64,000 nucleotides of DNA from Nibricoccus aquaticus (GCF_002310495.1 NZ_CP023344.1:4047501-4111500), one strand, 5' to 3'; positions 16,987 to 27,282 are shown, numbered from the stretch's first letter. Program-made: numbers and translations. Notes: generated by a model not told the origin, from the sequence alone.

Positions 16987-19377
16987 TTAGCGGCGCTTCT
17001 TGTGTCCTGGTTTGCCGCCTTTTTTGCGGCGGAGATCGGTGGGCGGCTGGTTGCGGGCGGGGGTTTTGGTTGGTGAGAAGACGGGGCGCTTGGCGTTTTT
17101 GGCGGCGGCGGCGGGCGAAGTTTCGGGGACGAGGCGGAAATCGATGAGGCGTTTGAAGCGGTCCACTTTTTCGACGACGACGGTGATGTGGCCGCTGAGT
17201 TCGAGGCTGCGCTTGGTCTTACGGCCGACGAGAGCGGAGCCATCGGAGTTGAGTTGATAGTAATCGTCGGTGAGCGAGCCGGCGGAGATGTAGCCGAAGG
17301 TCATGGACTCTGTGAGCTCGACGAAGAGGCCGTTGCCGCGAACGTCGGTAATGACGGCGTCGAACTTGGTCTTCACGTCTTTGGCCAACTCGCGCTCGAA
17401 GAATTCGAGGAGCTTGATCTTCACGCTCTCGCGCTCGGCTTCGGCGCTGTTCACTTCCGTGAGACTGAGGTGCTCGCCGATGGATTCCATCTGGCCGAGG
17501 GTGAGCGCGGGTCTGGCTCCGCCGATGGCGGGCTGGCCGGCGTGTTTGACGAGGTAGTGATCGAAGACGCGGTGGACGACGAGGTCGCTGTAGCGGCGGA
17601 TGGGCGAGGTGAAGTGGGTGTAATCTTTCTTGGCGAGGCCGTAGTGGCCGTCGGGTGACGCGCGATAGGCGGCTTTTTTCAAGCTGCGCAGGAGCTGGGT
17701 GCGGAGCGTGTAGCCTTGCGGGTGTTTCTCCAGAGTCTGGAGGAGGCGGATGATTCCTTCGCGTTTGGTAAGGTCGCCGGAATCGATGTCGAAGGTGTGG
17801 AGGAACTGCCGGAGTTCATCGAGTTTCTCGGCGTCCGGCTCGTCGTGGACGCGGTAGATGGACGGGAGTTTGTACTGTTTCGTAACGCGGGCGACGGCCT
17901 CGTTGGCGGCGAGCATGAACTCCTCGATGAGCTGATGGCTCTCGTCGTGCTCGATCTTTTCTAGGCGGTCGGCGTAGCCCTCGGCGTCCACGAAGACCTT
18001 GGTCTCGGGCATGTCGAGATCTAGCGAGCCGTTGGTCATGCGGTCTGAGCGGAGACGTTTGGCGATGGACCAGAGCTCGCGAATCCACGTCTGGAGATTG
18101 GTGAGTTCGGTGTCGGTGAGATCGCTGAGCGCGCGGCCGGTGGAGCCGGTCTGGTGTTTGGGCGGGAGCGGGAGGGCGCGGATTTTGGCGATGTCGTCGG
18201 TGAAGAGAAACGCGTAGGCCTGTTTGTAGGTGAGGCGTTTGAGCGAGCGGATGACGGTGTTGCCGTAGTTGGTTTCCTTGAGACGCTGCTTTTTATCGAA
18301 GGTGAGGAAGACGGCTTTGCAGAGGCGGTCCTGGGCTTCGACGAGGGAGCAGAGACCGTTGGAGAGTTTTTCGGGCAGCATCGGGACGACGGTGCCGACG
18401 AGGTAGGTGGAGTTGCCGCGCTTCTGGGCCTCGCGGTCGAGGGCGGTGCCGGGTTTCACGTAGGCGCTGACGTCGGCGATGTGGATGCCGATGCGGATGT
18501 CGCCGCCGTCGAGGTGCTCGATGGAGAGCGCGTCGTCGAAGTCCTTGGCGTCGTCGGGATCGATGGTGAAGGTCGGCGTATCGCGATAGTCGTGACGGCC
18601 GGTGAGCTCCTTCGGCTGAACTGTTGAGGGTATGCCGGCGACCTCGCGTTCGACCTCGGCGGGGAATTGGGTGTCGAGGTTGTACTTGCGGTAGATGCCG
18701 GCGAGTTCAGCGCGGGGCTCGAAGGTTTTGCCGAGGCGCTCGATGATGACGCCTTCGAGTTTCTGGCCGCGTTGTTTCCACTCGCCGAGTTTGACGACGA
18801 CCTTGTCTCCAGGAGCGGGTGTGGGTTTCACGGTGCCGAGGGCAGGGTCGGGAACGTAGATATCGTGAATGAGGCGGGGATCGTCGGGCGTGATGTAGAA
18901 CTGGCCGCGGATTTTCTGGAGGTGACCGACGACTTCGGTGCGGGCGCGTTCGATGACGCGGAGGACGCGGCCGGTTTGCTCGGTGCCGCGACCGTCGCGA
19001 CGGCGCTGGAGGGCGGCGTTGACCTGGACTTCGACGCGGTCGCCGTGAAGGGCGACGCCGGTGTCGTCGGAGGAGATTTGAATGGCATCGACGCCTTTGC
19101 CGACGGTCTCGACATCGGGGATGAAAATGGCGGAGCCGCCGGCGCGAAACATCATGCGGCCACGAAGGTTTTCGCCGGCGTCGCCGCCTTTGGCGATGAT
19201 GAGGTTGTCGCCGCGGAAGCGCTGGAGCTGGCCTTTGGCGAGGAGGAGGCGGACCTCGTGGATTAAAAACTTTTTTTCCTTCTTCTGGAGGCCGAGGAAG
19301 CGGGTGAGGCCGGTTTCGTCGGTGGGGCGGTAGTCGGGGCGGGCAAGGGCGGCGAGGATGGCTTCGCGGAGTTTCAT
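16987..19377 (-). CDS. rnr: Ribonuclease R (RNB family)
   Basis: Processive 3'-5' exoribonuclease that degrades structured RNA. A protein of 796 residues: N-terminal helix-turn-helix and cold-shock domains, then the RNB catalytic domain with the acidic cluster FTIDPDDAKDFDDALS and GIHIADVSAYV. Family hallmarks NSTYLVGTVVPMLPEKLSN, FTSPIRRYSDLVVHR and a C-terminal S1 domain follow, ending in a basic tail (GKPGHKKRR). ATG 19377 (MKLREAILAAL) fits the family; a longer open frame to 19626 would overlap divergent glgA and is rejected. Confidence 0.94.
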   Translation of the reverse strand: MKLREAILAALARPDYRPTDETGLTRFLGLQKKEKKFLIHEVRLLLAKGQLQRFRGDNLIIAKGGDAGENLRGRMMFRAGGSAIFIPDVETVGKGVDAIQISSDDTGVALHGDRVEVQVNAALQRRRDGRGTEQTGRVLRVIERARTEVVGHLQKIRGQFYITPDDPRLIHDIYVPDPALGTVKPTPAPGDKVVVKLGEWKQRGQKLEGVIIERLGKTFEPRAELAGIYRKYNLDTQFPAEVEREVAGIPSTVQPKELTGRHDYRDTPTFTIDPDDAKDFDDALSIEHLDGGDIRIGIHIADVSAYVKPGTALDREAQKRGNSTYLVGTVVPMLPEKLSNGLCSLVEAQDRLCKAVFLTFDKKQRLKETNYGNTVIRSLKRLTYKQAYAFLFTDDIAKIRALPLPPKHQTGSTGRALSDLTDTELTNLQTWIRELWSIAKRLRSDRMTNGSLDLDMPETKVFVDAEGYADRLEKIEHDESHQLIEEFMLAANEAVARVTKQYKLPSIYRVHDEPDAEKLDELRQFLHTFDIDSGDLTKREGIIRLLQTLEKHPQGYTLRTQLLRSLKKAAYRASPDGHYGLAKKDYTHFTSPIRRYSDLVVHRVFDHYLVKHAGQPAIGGARPALTLGQMESIGEHLSLTEVNSAEAERESVKIKLLEFFERELAKDVKTKFDAVITDVRGNGLFVELTESMTFGYISAGSLTDDYYQLNSDGSALVGRKTKRSLELSGHITVVVEKVDRFKRLIDFRLVPETSPAAAAKNAKRPVFSPTKTPARNQPPTDLRRKKGGKPGHKKRR

Positions 19378-19476
19378 GCGGGGATCAGGTTGACCGGCGT
19401 AGTGGGCAACGCAACACGCTCCATGCCCAAGGTTTGAGGTTGGAATGAAGGAAGGCGGTCGCCTAGCGTGGTGGCC

Positions 19477-20922
19477 ATGAAAATCGTCCACGTGGCCAGC
19501 GAGCTTTTCCCATACGTCAAAACCGGCGGGCTGGCGGATGCGGTGGGCTCGCTGTGCGCGACGCTGGCGGGGCACGGGCATGACGTTTCGGTGTTCATTC
19601 CGGGCTATCGGGCGGTGGTGGATCATCGCGATGCCGCTAATGCGGAGAAGGTGATGCCGCTGAAGATCGAGATGGGCGACACGTTCATGAGCGGGGATGT
19701 GCGGATGTTTTCACCGCGGACGAATCTCAAAATTTATCTGATCTGCCGTGAGGAATTTTTTGATCGCAAGTCGCCGTACGGAAACGGGGAGCGTGATTAT
19801 GAAGACAATCACCACCGCTATATTTTTTTCTGCAAGGCCGTGGCCGAGACGCTGCGGCTGACGAATATGCGGGCGGACATTGTTCACGCGCATGACTGGC
19901 AGGCGGCGTTGATGCCGTTGTTTCTGCGCTACGCGGAGCGGCGTCACGGGGTGACGCTCACGCTCAAGACAATCTTCACGATTCATAATATCGCGTTCCA
20001 AGGTGTGTTTCCGATGCGGTCGTTTTATCGGACGAACCTGCCGGAGGAACTCATGGGCATCGATGGCGTGGAGTTTTACGGGCAGATGAGTTTCATGAAG
20101 GCGGGCATTTTGTTCTCGGACCGCGTGACGACGGTGAGTCCGCGTTATTCGCGGGAGATCCAGACGCCGGAGTTTGGCTGCGGGCTGGACGGTGTTGTCG
20201 GGACGCGAGCCGAGGACATCGTGGGGTTGATCAATGGGATCGACACGGCGGTGTGGAATCCGGTGAGCGACGAGCATCTGCCGGCGCGTTACTCGGCGGG
20301 CAATCTGGCGGGTAAGGCAGTGTGTCGCGCGGAGCTTTTGAAGAAGATGAAGCTGGAGCCGGCGGCGGCGAATGTGCCGGTTTTCGGGATGGTGTGCCGG
20401 CTGGCGGAGCAGAAGGGCGTGCAGCTGGTGCTGGCGAACCGGGAGTTTTTCCTGAAGCGGGATTGCCGACTGGTGATTCTTGGCGCGGGAGATCGCAAGC
20501 TGGAGCAGGCGGTGCGGGAGCTGGCGGCGGGGGCACCGGGGAAAATCGCGCTCGCGCAGAAGCTGGACGAGGCGCTGAGCCATCTGGTGGAGGCGGGGAG
20601 CGACTTTTTCGTGATGCCGTCGCTGTTCGAGCCGTGCGGGCTGAACCAGATGTATTCACAAGCTTATGGCACGGTGCCGCTGGTGAGCAGCGTGGGCGGG
20701 CTGGTGGACACGGTGACGGATTTCAACGCGTCACCGGATGAAGGCACGGGGATCAGTTTCGATCCGACGGCCGAGGGACTTGGCTGGGGATTGAAGCGGG
20801 CAGCGGCGCTTTTCCAGGACAAGGTGACTTACTCGGCAGTGCAGGCGCGCGGGATGGCGCGGGACTTTAGCTGGCAGAAGGCGGCGCTGGCGTACGAGCA
20901 GTTGTACGAGAGCGCGCTGTGA
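19477..20922 (+). CDS. glgA: Glycogen synthase (GT5)
   Basis: ADP-glucose-dependent glycogen/starch synthase of 481 residues. The N-terminal ADP-glucose-binding KTGGLAD has Lys15, preceded by the family start KIVHVASELFPYV. Also present are VHAHDWQAAL, TIHNIAFQG and, in the C-terminal Rossmann domain, PSLFEPCGLNQMYSQAYGT with the conserved glutamate. The ATG at 19477 fits family alignment better than the GTG-like opening three codons upstream. It is divergent from rnr with about 100 bases between. Confidence 0.95.
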   Translation: MKIVHVASELFPYVKTGGLADAVGSLCATLAGHGHDVSVFIPGYRAVVDHRDAANAEKVMPLKIEMGDTFMSGDVRMFSPRTNLKIYLICREEFFDRKSPYGNGERDYEDNHHRYIFFCKAVAETLRLTNMRADIVHAHDWQAALMPLFLRYAERRHGVTLTLKTIFTIHNIAFQGVFPMRSFYRTNLPEELMGIDGVEFYGQMSFMKAGILFSDRVTTVSPRYSREIQTPEFGCGLDGVVGTRAEDIVGLINGIDTAVWNPVSDEHLPARYSAGNLAGKAVCRAELLKKMKLEPAAANVPVFGMVCRLAEQKGVQLVLANREFFLKRDCRLVILGAGDRKLEQAVRELAAGAPGKIALAQKLDEALSHLVEAGSDFFVMPSLFEPCGLNQMYSQAYGTVPLVSSVGGLVDTVTDFNASPDEGTGISFDPTAEGLGWGLKRAAALFQDKVTYSAVQARGMARDFSWQKAALAYEQLYESAL

Positions 20923-20960
20923 GCAGGGGCGCGGATCGGCGGGAGGGGGATGTCCGCGGT

Positions 20961-22151
20961 TTACTTTCGCGCGACCGAGGGGGTGGCGATGGTGGCGCGG
21001 GGGATAGGGGCGAAGTATTTTTTCTTCAAGAGGAGCCAGGCAGTCACGAAGAAGGCAGTCAGGGGGATGGCGAGGACCATGCCGAGGACGCCGTCGAGCG
21101 CGGTGCCCCAGAAGAAAATGGCGACGATGATAATGACCGGGTGAAGGCCAGTGCGGTCGCCCATGATTTTGGGAGTGAGGAACCAGCCTTCGATGTTTTG
21201 AACGATGACGTAAACGACGAGCACGAGGCCGGCGAGTTGCGGGCCGCCTTCGGGCTGGAGAAATGCGAGCGGGATGGTGAGGACAAGGCCGACGATCGTG
21301 CCCAAGTAAGGAACGATATTGAGAATGCCGAGGATGAGGCCGAGCACGAGGCCGTATTGGAGGCCGATGATCGAGAAGCCTACCGAAAGGAGCGCTCCCA
21401 TGATGAGGCCGATGACGAGCTGGCCGCGGAAAAATGAGACGACGATGCCGATGAATTCGCGGAGGAGGAAGACGATGTCGGTCCGGGCGTTATCAGGGAG
21501 GAAGGTCAGGTTTTCCGGCAGCTTATGGGTGGGTTCGCCGCGTGAGAGCAGGAAGAAGAATAGGTAGATGGGGATGACGATGGCGTGCGTGAAGAAGCTG
21601 AGCATGGCGAAGAAACCGCCGCCGACGGCCTTGAGCGAAGGGAGCATGGCGGCGGGGACTTTGCCGGCCTGTTCGCGGAGGCTTTCGACGATGCCGGCGA
21701 TCATGGGTTGTTCGAGGAGGCGCTCGACGGTGGCGTTCCAGGCGGGGTAGTTGATCTTCGCGTACGCGACCATGCGTTCCCAGGTGGCGGGGAAGTTGGT
21801 GAAGAAGTCGAGGATCTGTCCGGCGAGCTGGGGGATGATGGCGAAACCGATGCCCGCAACGGTGAGCGTGAACACGCAGAAGAGGACGATCACCGCGGCG
21901 AGGCGGCGTCCCCGGAATTTATGTTCGAGGCGGTCAACGACGGGGCGCAGGATGAGGGCCATGATGCCGGCGACGGCGAGCGGCCAGAGGACGTTGGAGA
22001 AAAAGCCGATGAGGCGACCGAGCACGATGCCGATGAGGACGATGAGCGCGATGGAAGCGACGAGGCAGAAGAAGCTGATGGAGAATCCGAGGATGCGGCG
22101 TTGGGGCGGGCTTAGGAGGGGTTCGGAGTCGGTTTTGGCGGTGTCGGGCAT
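20961..22151 (-). CDS. AI-2E family (DUF20-type) permease
   Basis: A 396-residue inner-membrane protein with about eight hydrophobic segments. Family signs are the N-terminal hydrophobic pair, the long central helical region (VERLLEQPMIAGIVESL), and the C-terminal block NIVPYLGTIVGLVLTIPLAF, QNIEGWFLTPKIMGDRTGLHP and FFWGTALDGVLGMVLAIPL. The name comes from TqsA. Substrates vary across the family, so none is claimed here. It is 63 bases downstream of the RND gene and may be the last gene of that transcript. Confidence 0.88.
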   Translation of the reverse strand: MPDTAKTDSEPLLSPPQRRILGFSISFFCLVASIALIVLIGIVLGRLIGFFSNVLWPLAVAGIMALILRPVVDRLEHKFRGRRLAAVIVLFCVFTLTVAGIGFAIIPQLAGQILDFFTNFPATWERMVAYAKINYPAWNATVERLLEQPMIAGIVESLREQAGKVPAAMLPSLKAVGGGFFAMLSFFTHAIVIPIYLFFFLLSRGEPTHKLPENLTFLPDNARTDIVFLLREFIGIVVSFFRGQLVIGLIMGALLSVGFSIIGLQYGLVLGLILGILNIVPYLGTIVGLVLTIPLAFLQPEGGPQLAGLVLVVYVIVQNIEGWFLTPKIMGDRTGLHPVIIIVAIFFWGTALDGVLGMVLAIPLTAFFVTAWLLLKKKYFAPIPRATIATPSVARK

Positions 22152-22214
22152 GAGCGATAAAGGAGTGAGTGTGGGAGCGTGGCGTCGAGGGCGGACAGCG
22201 ATTTTCGCGCGGGG

Positions 22215-24557
22215 TTACAGCGGAAGAATCGGGCGGCGGCGGGTGTGGTGGTGGAAGAACCAGCGGGCCATCGCGGGCAGAATGACGATGGCGGCGAGCA
22301 TGTTGACCAGAAACATGAAGGTGAGGAGCAGGCCCATATCGGCTTGGAATTTGAGGTCGGAGAAGACCCACATGCCGGTGCCGATGGCGAGGGCGAGGCC
22401 GGTGAAGACGATGGAGCTGCCGGTCTGGATGAATGCGGCGAGCATGGCGTCTTCGAAGTATTCGCCGTTGCGGAGGGTGGCCTGGAGGCGGGCGAAAAGG
22501 TAGATGCCGTAATCGACGCCGATGCCGACGCCGAGGGCGATGATGGGGAGGGTCGAGGTCTTGAGGCCGATCTCGAGCCAGACCATGACGACGTAGGCGA
22601 GCCAGGAGACGAGGGCGAGCGGGGCGACGATGCAGAGGGTGGCGGCGACGGATCGGAAGGTGAGCAGGCAGAGGACGATGACGGCGCCGAAAACCCAGAG
22701 GAGGATGGGAAACTGGGCGGCGGCGACGACTTCGTTGGTGGCGGCCATGACGCCGGCGTTGCCGCTGGCGAGTTGGAAGCGGGCTTTGGGGGACGGATTG
22801 GCCTCGCGGAAAACTTTCACGGCGTCGGCGACGGCATCGAGGGTCTCGGCTTTGTGGTCGGCGAGGAAGATGAAGACGGGCATGACGGAGCCGTCGGCAT
22901 TGAGGAGGCCGGTGGAGGTTTCGATGGGGGCGACGGCCTGGGCGAGGGCCTGGGGGTTGCGGGGGAGGACGCGCCATTTGAGGGAGCCCTCGTTCCAGCC
23001 GGCGTTGAGCAGGCGGGCGACGGAGGCGATGCTGACGACGGATTGGACGCCGGGGACGGAGCGGAGGCGGCCTTCGAACTGGTCGATGAGGCTGACAACC
23101 TCGTGGTCGACGCAGCCGTTGGGGACGGATTCGACGATGACGGTGAGGACGTCGACGCCGATGCTGAATTTTTTGGTGATGAGGGCGCTGTCGAGGTTGT
23201 AGCGGGAGTCCTGGCGGAGTTCGGGGACGCCGGCGTGCAGGTCGCCGATACGGACTTTTTGGGATTGGTGGAAGGCGAAGAAGGCGAGGAGGCCGCTGAC
23301 GATGAGGATGACGATGGAGGGGCCGGGCTCCATGATGACGCAGAAATGTTTCCAGAACGCGTCGGTCTTTTTGCGACGGGCGGCGATTTTGGCGCGGTAG
23401 GGGGCGGGGAGTTTTTGATACGAGAGGAGGAGGGGGAGGAGGAAGAGGTTGGTGACGATGATGGCGGCGACACCGAGGGAGGCGGTGATGGCGAGCTCGC
23501 GGATGGTCTCGATCTTGATGACCAGCATGGTGAGGAAGCCGACGGTATCGGTGAGGAGGGCGACGCCGCCGGGGATGAGGAGCTGGCGGAAGGCGCTGCG
23601 GGCGGCGGTGACGCTGTCGTTGCCCTCGAAGACTTCGGTGCGGAAGGCGCGGACCATCTGGAGGCCGTGGCTGATGGCGATGGCGAAGACGAGGAAGGGG
23701 ACGAGAATCGACATGGGGTCGATGCCGTAGCCGAGGATATTGAGCGCGCCCATCTGCCAGACGACCGCGACGAGCGAGGTGAGGAGTGGAGCGAGGGTGA
23801 GTTTGAGCGAGTGGGAGAAGCCCCAGACGAGCAGGCCGGTGATGAGGAATGAGGCAGCGAAGAAGACGAGGACGCCGCGGGCGCCGGCGCTGACGTCGCC
23901 CATGATGCGGGCGAAGCCGATGATGTGGACGCTGACGGAGGGGCTGGTGAATTTTTCGCGGAGGTTGGTTTCGAGGCGTTCGGCGGTGCGCAGGTAGTCG
24001 ATTTTTTCGCCAGTGGCGGGGTCGATCTCCATGAGGCGCGCGCTGATGAGGGCGCCGGAGAAATCATTGGCGACGAGCTGGCCGACTTTGCCGGACTTGA
24101 TGATGTTTTCGCGGACGGCGGAGAAGGCTTCGGGTGTGGGCTGGAAATTGGAGGGGATGACGGGGCCGCCGGAGAAGCCGTCTTCGACGACTTCGAGGTA
24201 GCGGACGTTGGGTGTGAAGAGGGACTGGACCTGGCCGCGATCTACGCCGGGGAGGAAAAAAACTTCGTCGGTGGCGGACTTGAGGGTGTTAAAAAACTCC
24301 GGCGTAAACATGTCGCCGTTTTTCGCCATGACGGCGATGAGCACGCGGTTGGCGCCGCCGAACTGGTCCTGGTATTGGGTGAAAACCTTGATGTAGGGAT
24401 GTTCGAGCGGGAGCTGTTTGGTGAAGCTGGCATCGACGTGGGTGCGCGCGGCGCAGAGGGCCCACCAGGCGGTGAGGAGGACGAAGGCGGCGATGACGAG
24501 GCCGCGAAAACGGAAGACGAGATTTTCGACGAAGCCGGTGATGAGGTTGGTCTTCAC
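22215..24557 (-). CDS. RND/MMPL-type exporter
   Basis: A 780-residue inner-membrane transporter with two repeated halves, each having one membrane helix, a periplasmic domain and a group of about five helices. Visible elements include YPYIK-like HPYIKVFTQYQDQFGG in loop one, GYGIDPMSILVPFLVFAIAISHGLQM in half one, and IIALGVGIGVDYGIYLFARLQ in half two. These sterol-sensing/MMPL-type motifs place it with lipid or hydrophobic-compound exporters. It starts at GTG 24557 and overlaps the Ycf48-like gene by 4 bases. With DUF1302 and DUF1329 genes upstream it matches a recurrent cluster. Confidence 0.87.
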   Translation of the reverse strand: MKTNLITGFVENLVFRFRGLVIAAFVLLTAWWALCAARTHVDASFTKQLPLEHPYIKVFTQYQDQFGGANRVLIAVMAKNGDMFTPEFFNTLKSATDEVFFLPGVDRGQVQSLFTPNVRYLEVVEDGFSGGPVIPSNFQPTPEAFSAVRENIIKSGKVGQLVANDFSGALISARLMEIDPATGEKIDYLRTAERLETNLREKFTSPSVSVHIIGFARIMGDVSAGARGVLVFFAASFLITGLLVWGFSHSLKLTLAPLLTSLVAVVWQMGALNILGYGIDPMSILVPFLVFAIAISHGLQMVRAFRTEVFEGNDSVTAARSAFRQLLIPGGVALLTDTVGFLTMLVIKIETIRELAITASLGVAAIIVTNLFLLPLLLSYQKLPAPYRAKIAARRKKTDAFWKHFCVIMEPGPSIVILIVSGLLAFFAFHQSQKVRIGDLHAGVPELRQDSRYNLDSALITKKFSIGVDVLTVIVESVPNGCVDHEVVSLIDQFEGRLRSVPGVQSVVSIASVARLLNAGWNEGSLKWRVLPRNPQALAQAVAPIETSTGLLNADGSVMPVFIFLADHKAETLDAVADAVKVFREANPSPKARFQLASGNAGVMAATNEVVAAAQFPILLWVFGAVIVLCLLTFRSVAATLCIVAPLALVSWLAYVVMVWLEIGLKTSTLPIIALGVGIGVDYGIYLFARLQATLRNGEYFEDAMLAAFIQTGSSIVFTGLALAIGTGMWVFSDLKFQADMGLLLTFMFLVNMLAAIVILPAMARWFFHHHTRRRPILPL

Positions 24558-25585
24558 GGCGAAAGAGGGGCCGGGGCTTCGGGGGCGGAGTTGTTATCGG
24601 GCGGTTCGAGGCGGGTGACGCCGGCTTCACCGAAGGCGAGGAGGAGGCCGTTGGGGGCTTCGAGGAGTTCGGCGACGGCGGTGGTGAGTGGGGGCTGCCA
24701 GGCGCGGAAAGTGCGGCCGGCGTCGCGGCTCACGAGGAAGGCGCGGGCCTGTCCGGAGAGGATGATGGTGCCGGATTTGAGGCGGAGGGCGTTGGAGAAA
24801 AGAGCGGGGAGGGGGCTCGCGACGCGCTGCCAGGAGGAGCCGTCGTCTTGCGAGCGGTAGATGTGCCCACGAAGTCCATACGCGAGGAGGGTGTCGGTGG
24901 AGACGGGGGTGAGCCCGTAGAAGGAGGCTTCGTGGGGCGAGGCGAGGCGCTCGGCGGGTTTGTTGAAGGCGGGCAGGCGCAGGAGGGTGCCGCGTTCGCC
25001 GGCGATGAAGAGCTCGCTGTCGTGGCCGTGGGTGATGCGGTTGAGGTGGTTGTCTTCTTCGGAGAGGTGCTGGCGGAGCCAGTTGCGGCCGCTGTCGCGC
25101 GTGGTGTAGCAGACGCCGAAAGCGCCGATGGCGATGGCGCGGGCGGTGTCGATGGCGGCGACATCGAGAAAGACGGTCTCGCGGTCTTCGGCGTGGAATT
25201 GTTCGGTCCAGGTTTCGCCGCCGTCGCGGGTGTAGAGGATGACTCCGTCGTGGCCGACGACCCAGCCTATGGTGGGGTTGGCGAAGGCGATGCCGGTGAG
25301 GGTGGCGTGGGTGGGCGAGGCGAGGGATTCCCAGGTCTCGCCGGAATCGACGGAGCGGACGATGGCACCGCGTTCGCCGACGGCGACGATGGCGTGGCCG
25401 TTGAGAGCGGCATCAAGCAGGAGTCCGCGGGCGGCGTGGGGAATCGGCGAGGCGGCGTGCGCGAGCGGGGCAAGCGCGAGACCGAGCAGAGAAACGAGGA
25501 CGATGAGCTGGCGCAGAGTGAGCGGAAGGGGATTCCGGACTGAGCGCGTGGACGACTGGTGGGAGTTGCCTGCGAGGGCCCGCAT
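24554..25585 (-). CDS. Ycf48-like beta-propeller, exported
   Basis: A 343-residue protein with an N-terminal hydrophobic signal segment (LIVLVSLLGLALAPLAHAA) and repeated BNR/Ycf48 blades: SVDSGETWESL, TRDGGETWTEQF, TRDSGRNWLRQ, SQDDGSSWQRV and SRDAGRTFRAW. Ycf48-type propellers act as assembly or scaffolding factors. Its fixed place beside an RND exporter, DUF1329 and DUF1302 genes suggests an assembly role in that system (inference). ATG 25585 is preferred over the earlier codon at 25660 because it places the signal peptide nearer the start. Confidence 0.8.
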   Translation of the reverse strand: MRALAGNSHQSSTRSVRNPLPLTLRQLIVLVSLLGLALAPLAHAASPIPHAARGLLLDAALNGHAIVAVGERGAIVRSVDSGETWESLASPTHATLTGIAFANPTIGWVVGHDGVILYTRDGGETWTEQFHAEDRETVFLDVAAIDTARAIAIGAFGVCYTTRDSGRNWLRQHLSEEDNHLNRITHGHDSELFIAGERGTLLRLPAFNKPAERLASPHEASFYGLTPVSTDTLLAYGLRGHIYRSQDDGSSWQRVASPLPALFSNALRLKSGTIILSGQARAFLVSRDAGRTFRAWQPPLTTAVAELLEAPNGLLLAFGEAGVTRLEPPDNNSAPEAPAPLSP

Positions 25586-25707
25586 GGCGCCGGAGTGTTC
25601 GGGCTGGCGGCGGGATGACAAGGCGGGAGACGTGGCGCGCCGCGTAAAGGCGTTGCCCACGCGGTTCGGGAGGGGCGCTGACGAAAGAGTATGAGAAAGA
25701 GGCTGCG

Positions 25708-27081
25708 TCAGCGGACGCCTTCGCGGCTGATGGCGCTAGAGGTGAAGTCGGAGAGGGCGGGCTTCACGGAGAAGTCGTACATCTTGTTTTCGTTATCGAG
25801 GCCGAAGGCGAGGTAGCGGCCGGAGACGAGGTCGGTGTGGACTTCGAGGGTGCTCCAGAAGGTGGGGACTTCGTAGTAATTGATGCAGTGGGCCTCGGAG
25901 ACGTACCAGAGCTGGCCGCGGGTGTCGTATTGGTCGGCGGCGAGGATCTGCCAGCTGTCTTCGTCGATGTAGAAGGTGCGGCGCGCGTAGATGTTACTCT
26001 GTCCGGGCTTGAGCGTGGCTTCGACGACCCAGACGCGGTGAAGTTCGTAGCGGGCGAGATCTTGATTGATGTGGAGGGGCTTGAGGATGTCGGCGACTTT
26101 TACCGAGTCGCTGTGAAGTTTGTAAGCGTTGTAGGGGACGATGAGTTCTTTTTTGCCGACGAGCTTCCAATCGTAGCGGTCGGGAGCGCCGTTGAACATG
26201 TCGAGCTGGTCGTTGGTTCTCATGCCGTCGGAGTTGGTGCCGGGGGAGTCGTAGGCGACATTCGGGGCGCGGCGGACGCGGCGCTGGCCGGCGTTGTAGA
26301 TCCAGGCGCGGCGGGGTTCTTTGACCTGATCGAGGGTTTCCTGGACGAGGAGGATGGAGCCGGCGAGGCGGGCGGGGGCGGTGGTGGACTGCTTGTAGTA
26401 GAGGAGGATGTTGTCGAGGGTGGCTTCGGTGACGCCGGGGTGGTTGTAGTGGAAAAGAAACTCGTCCTTAAACTGGACGAGATTGTAGCTGCCGTTGCGT
26501 TGGGGAGCGGCCTGGCCGACGTAGCGGATCGCGGCTTCGCCGCGGTAGCGCACGAGGTGGTTCCAGATGGCTTCGAGTCCGTTTTGGGGGACGGGGAAGG
26601 GCGTGCCGATGAAAGCGCCCTGAAGACCGTTGCCGGTGTCGGTGAGGCGTGCGGTGCCGGCAGTGCTCTTGGTGGCGTCGTAAAAGGACTGGGGGTAGGA
26701 GGCGCTGCGGCGGGACGGGTAGAGGACAATCTTGTAGGTGGGGTAGGCTTTGAGGAGCGCGGCGTGGCCGGGGGTGAGGCGGCTCTCGTATTCGGAGAGG
26801 TTGGACGCGGTGATGGTGACGAGCGGCTGGTCGGCGGCGAAGGGATCGGGGTGATGATCGCCGACCTTGTAGCCAGCGGGAGGGGTGGTGATGCCGCCGT
26901 CCCACGCGGGGATGGTGCCGGCGGAGTTGGCGGCACGCTCGGCGCCGAGGGGGGTGAGTTCGTTGCCGAGGCGGGCGAGATCGGCGTCGGAGATGGCGGC
27001 TAGGGCGGTGAGCGCGAACAGGGGGAGGACGGAGGCAAGAGCCAGGTTACGAATGCGGGAGAGCGATGAGTGGTTCATCAT
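25708..27081 (-). CDS. DUF1329 exported protein
   Basis: A 457-residue protein with a signal peptide ending in ALAAISDA. DUF1329 features are present: the N-terminal LGNELTPLGAERA and IPAWDGG, a middle with RAWIYNAGQRRVRRAP and DQLDMFNGAPDRYDW, and the C-terminal ARRTFYIDEDSWQILAADQYD. The fold is related to LolA/outer-membrane lipoprotein-sorting carriers, so a periplasmic lipid-carrier role fits (family knowledge plus inference). ATG 27081 is chosen; the longer frame to 27159 adds a non-signal-like leader. Confidence 0.85.
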   Translation of the reverse strand: MMNHSSLSRIRNLALASVLPLFALTALAAISDADLARLGNELTPLGAERAANSAGTIPAWDGGITTPPAGYKVGDHHPDPFAADQPLVTITASNLSEYESRLTPGHAALLKAYPTYKIVLYPSRRSASYPQSFYDATKSTAGTARLTDTGNGLQGAFIGTPFPVPQNGLEAIWNHLVRYRGEAAIRYVGQAAPQRNGSYNLVQFKDEFLFHYNHPGVTEATLDNILLYYKQSTTAPARLAGSILLVQETLDQVKEPRRAWIYNAGQRRVRRAPNVAYDSPGTNSDGMRTNDQLDMFNGAPDRYDWKLVGKKELIVPYNAYKLHSDSVKVADILKPLHINQDLARYELHRVWVVEATLKPGQSNIYARRTFYIDEDSWQILAADQYDTRGQLWYVSEAHCINYYEVPTFWSTLEVHTDLVSGRYLAFGLDNENKMYDFSVKPALSDFTSSAISREGVR

Positions 27082-27117
27082 GGCGGAAGGAGTGACGTGA
27101 GTTTTTTTCGGAAGATT

Positions 27118-27148
27118 ACACAGAGAGCACGGAGGTGGCACAGAGGGT
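27118..27148. repeat. CACAGAG/CACGGAGG short-repeat patch
   Basis: Three imperfect copies of a 10-base unit (CACAGAGAG, CACGGAGGTGG, CACAGAGGG) sit between the DUF1329 and DUF1302 genes. The region 27082-27282 shows nothing else. Confidence 0.45.
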
Positions 27149-27282
27149 TGAGAGGCCAATAAGCGGGTGATGTCTGTGTGGCGGTCGAGGCTGAGGTGAG
27201 GAGACGGGGAGCCGGGATTTCAGTCGGAGTGCGACGGCACTCGTCTGATTTTGAATCGAGAGGTGCCGACGGGAATGTGGAC

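Noticed and set aside
22179-23852. 557-codon open frame antisense to the RND exporter
   Set aside because: Asp/Gly/Glu-rich, no domain; opposite a clear membrane protein.
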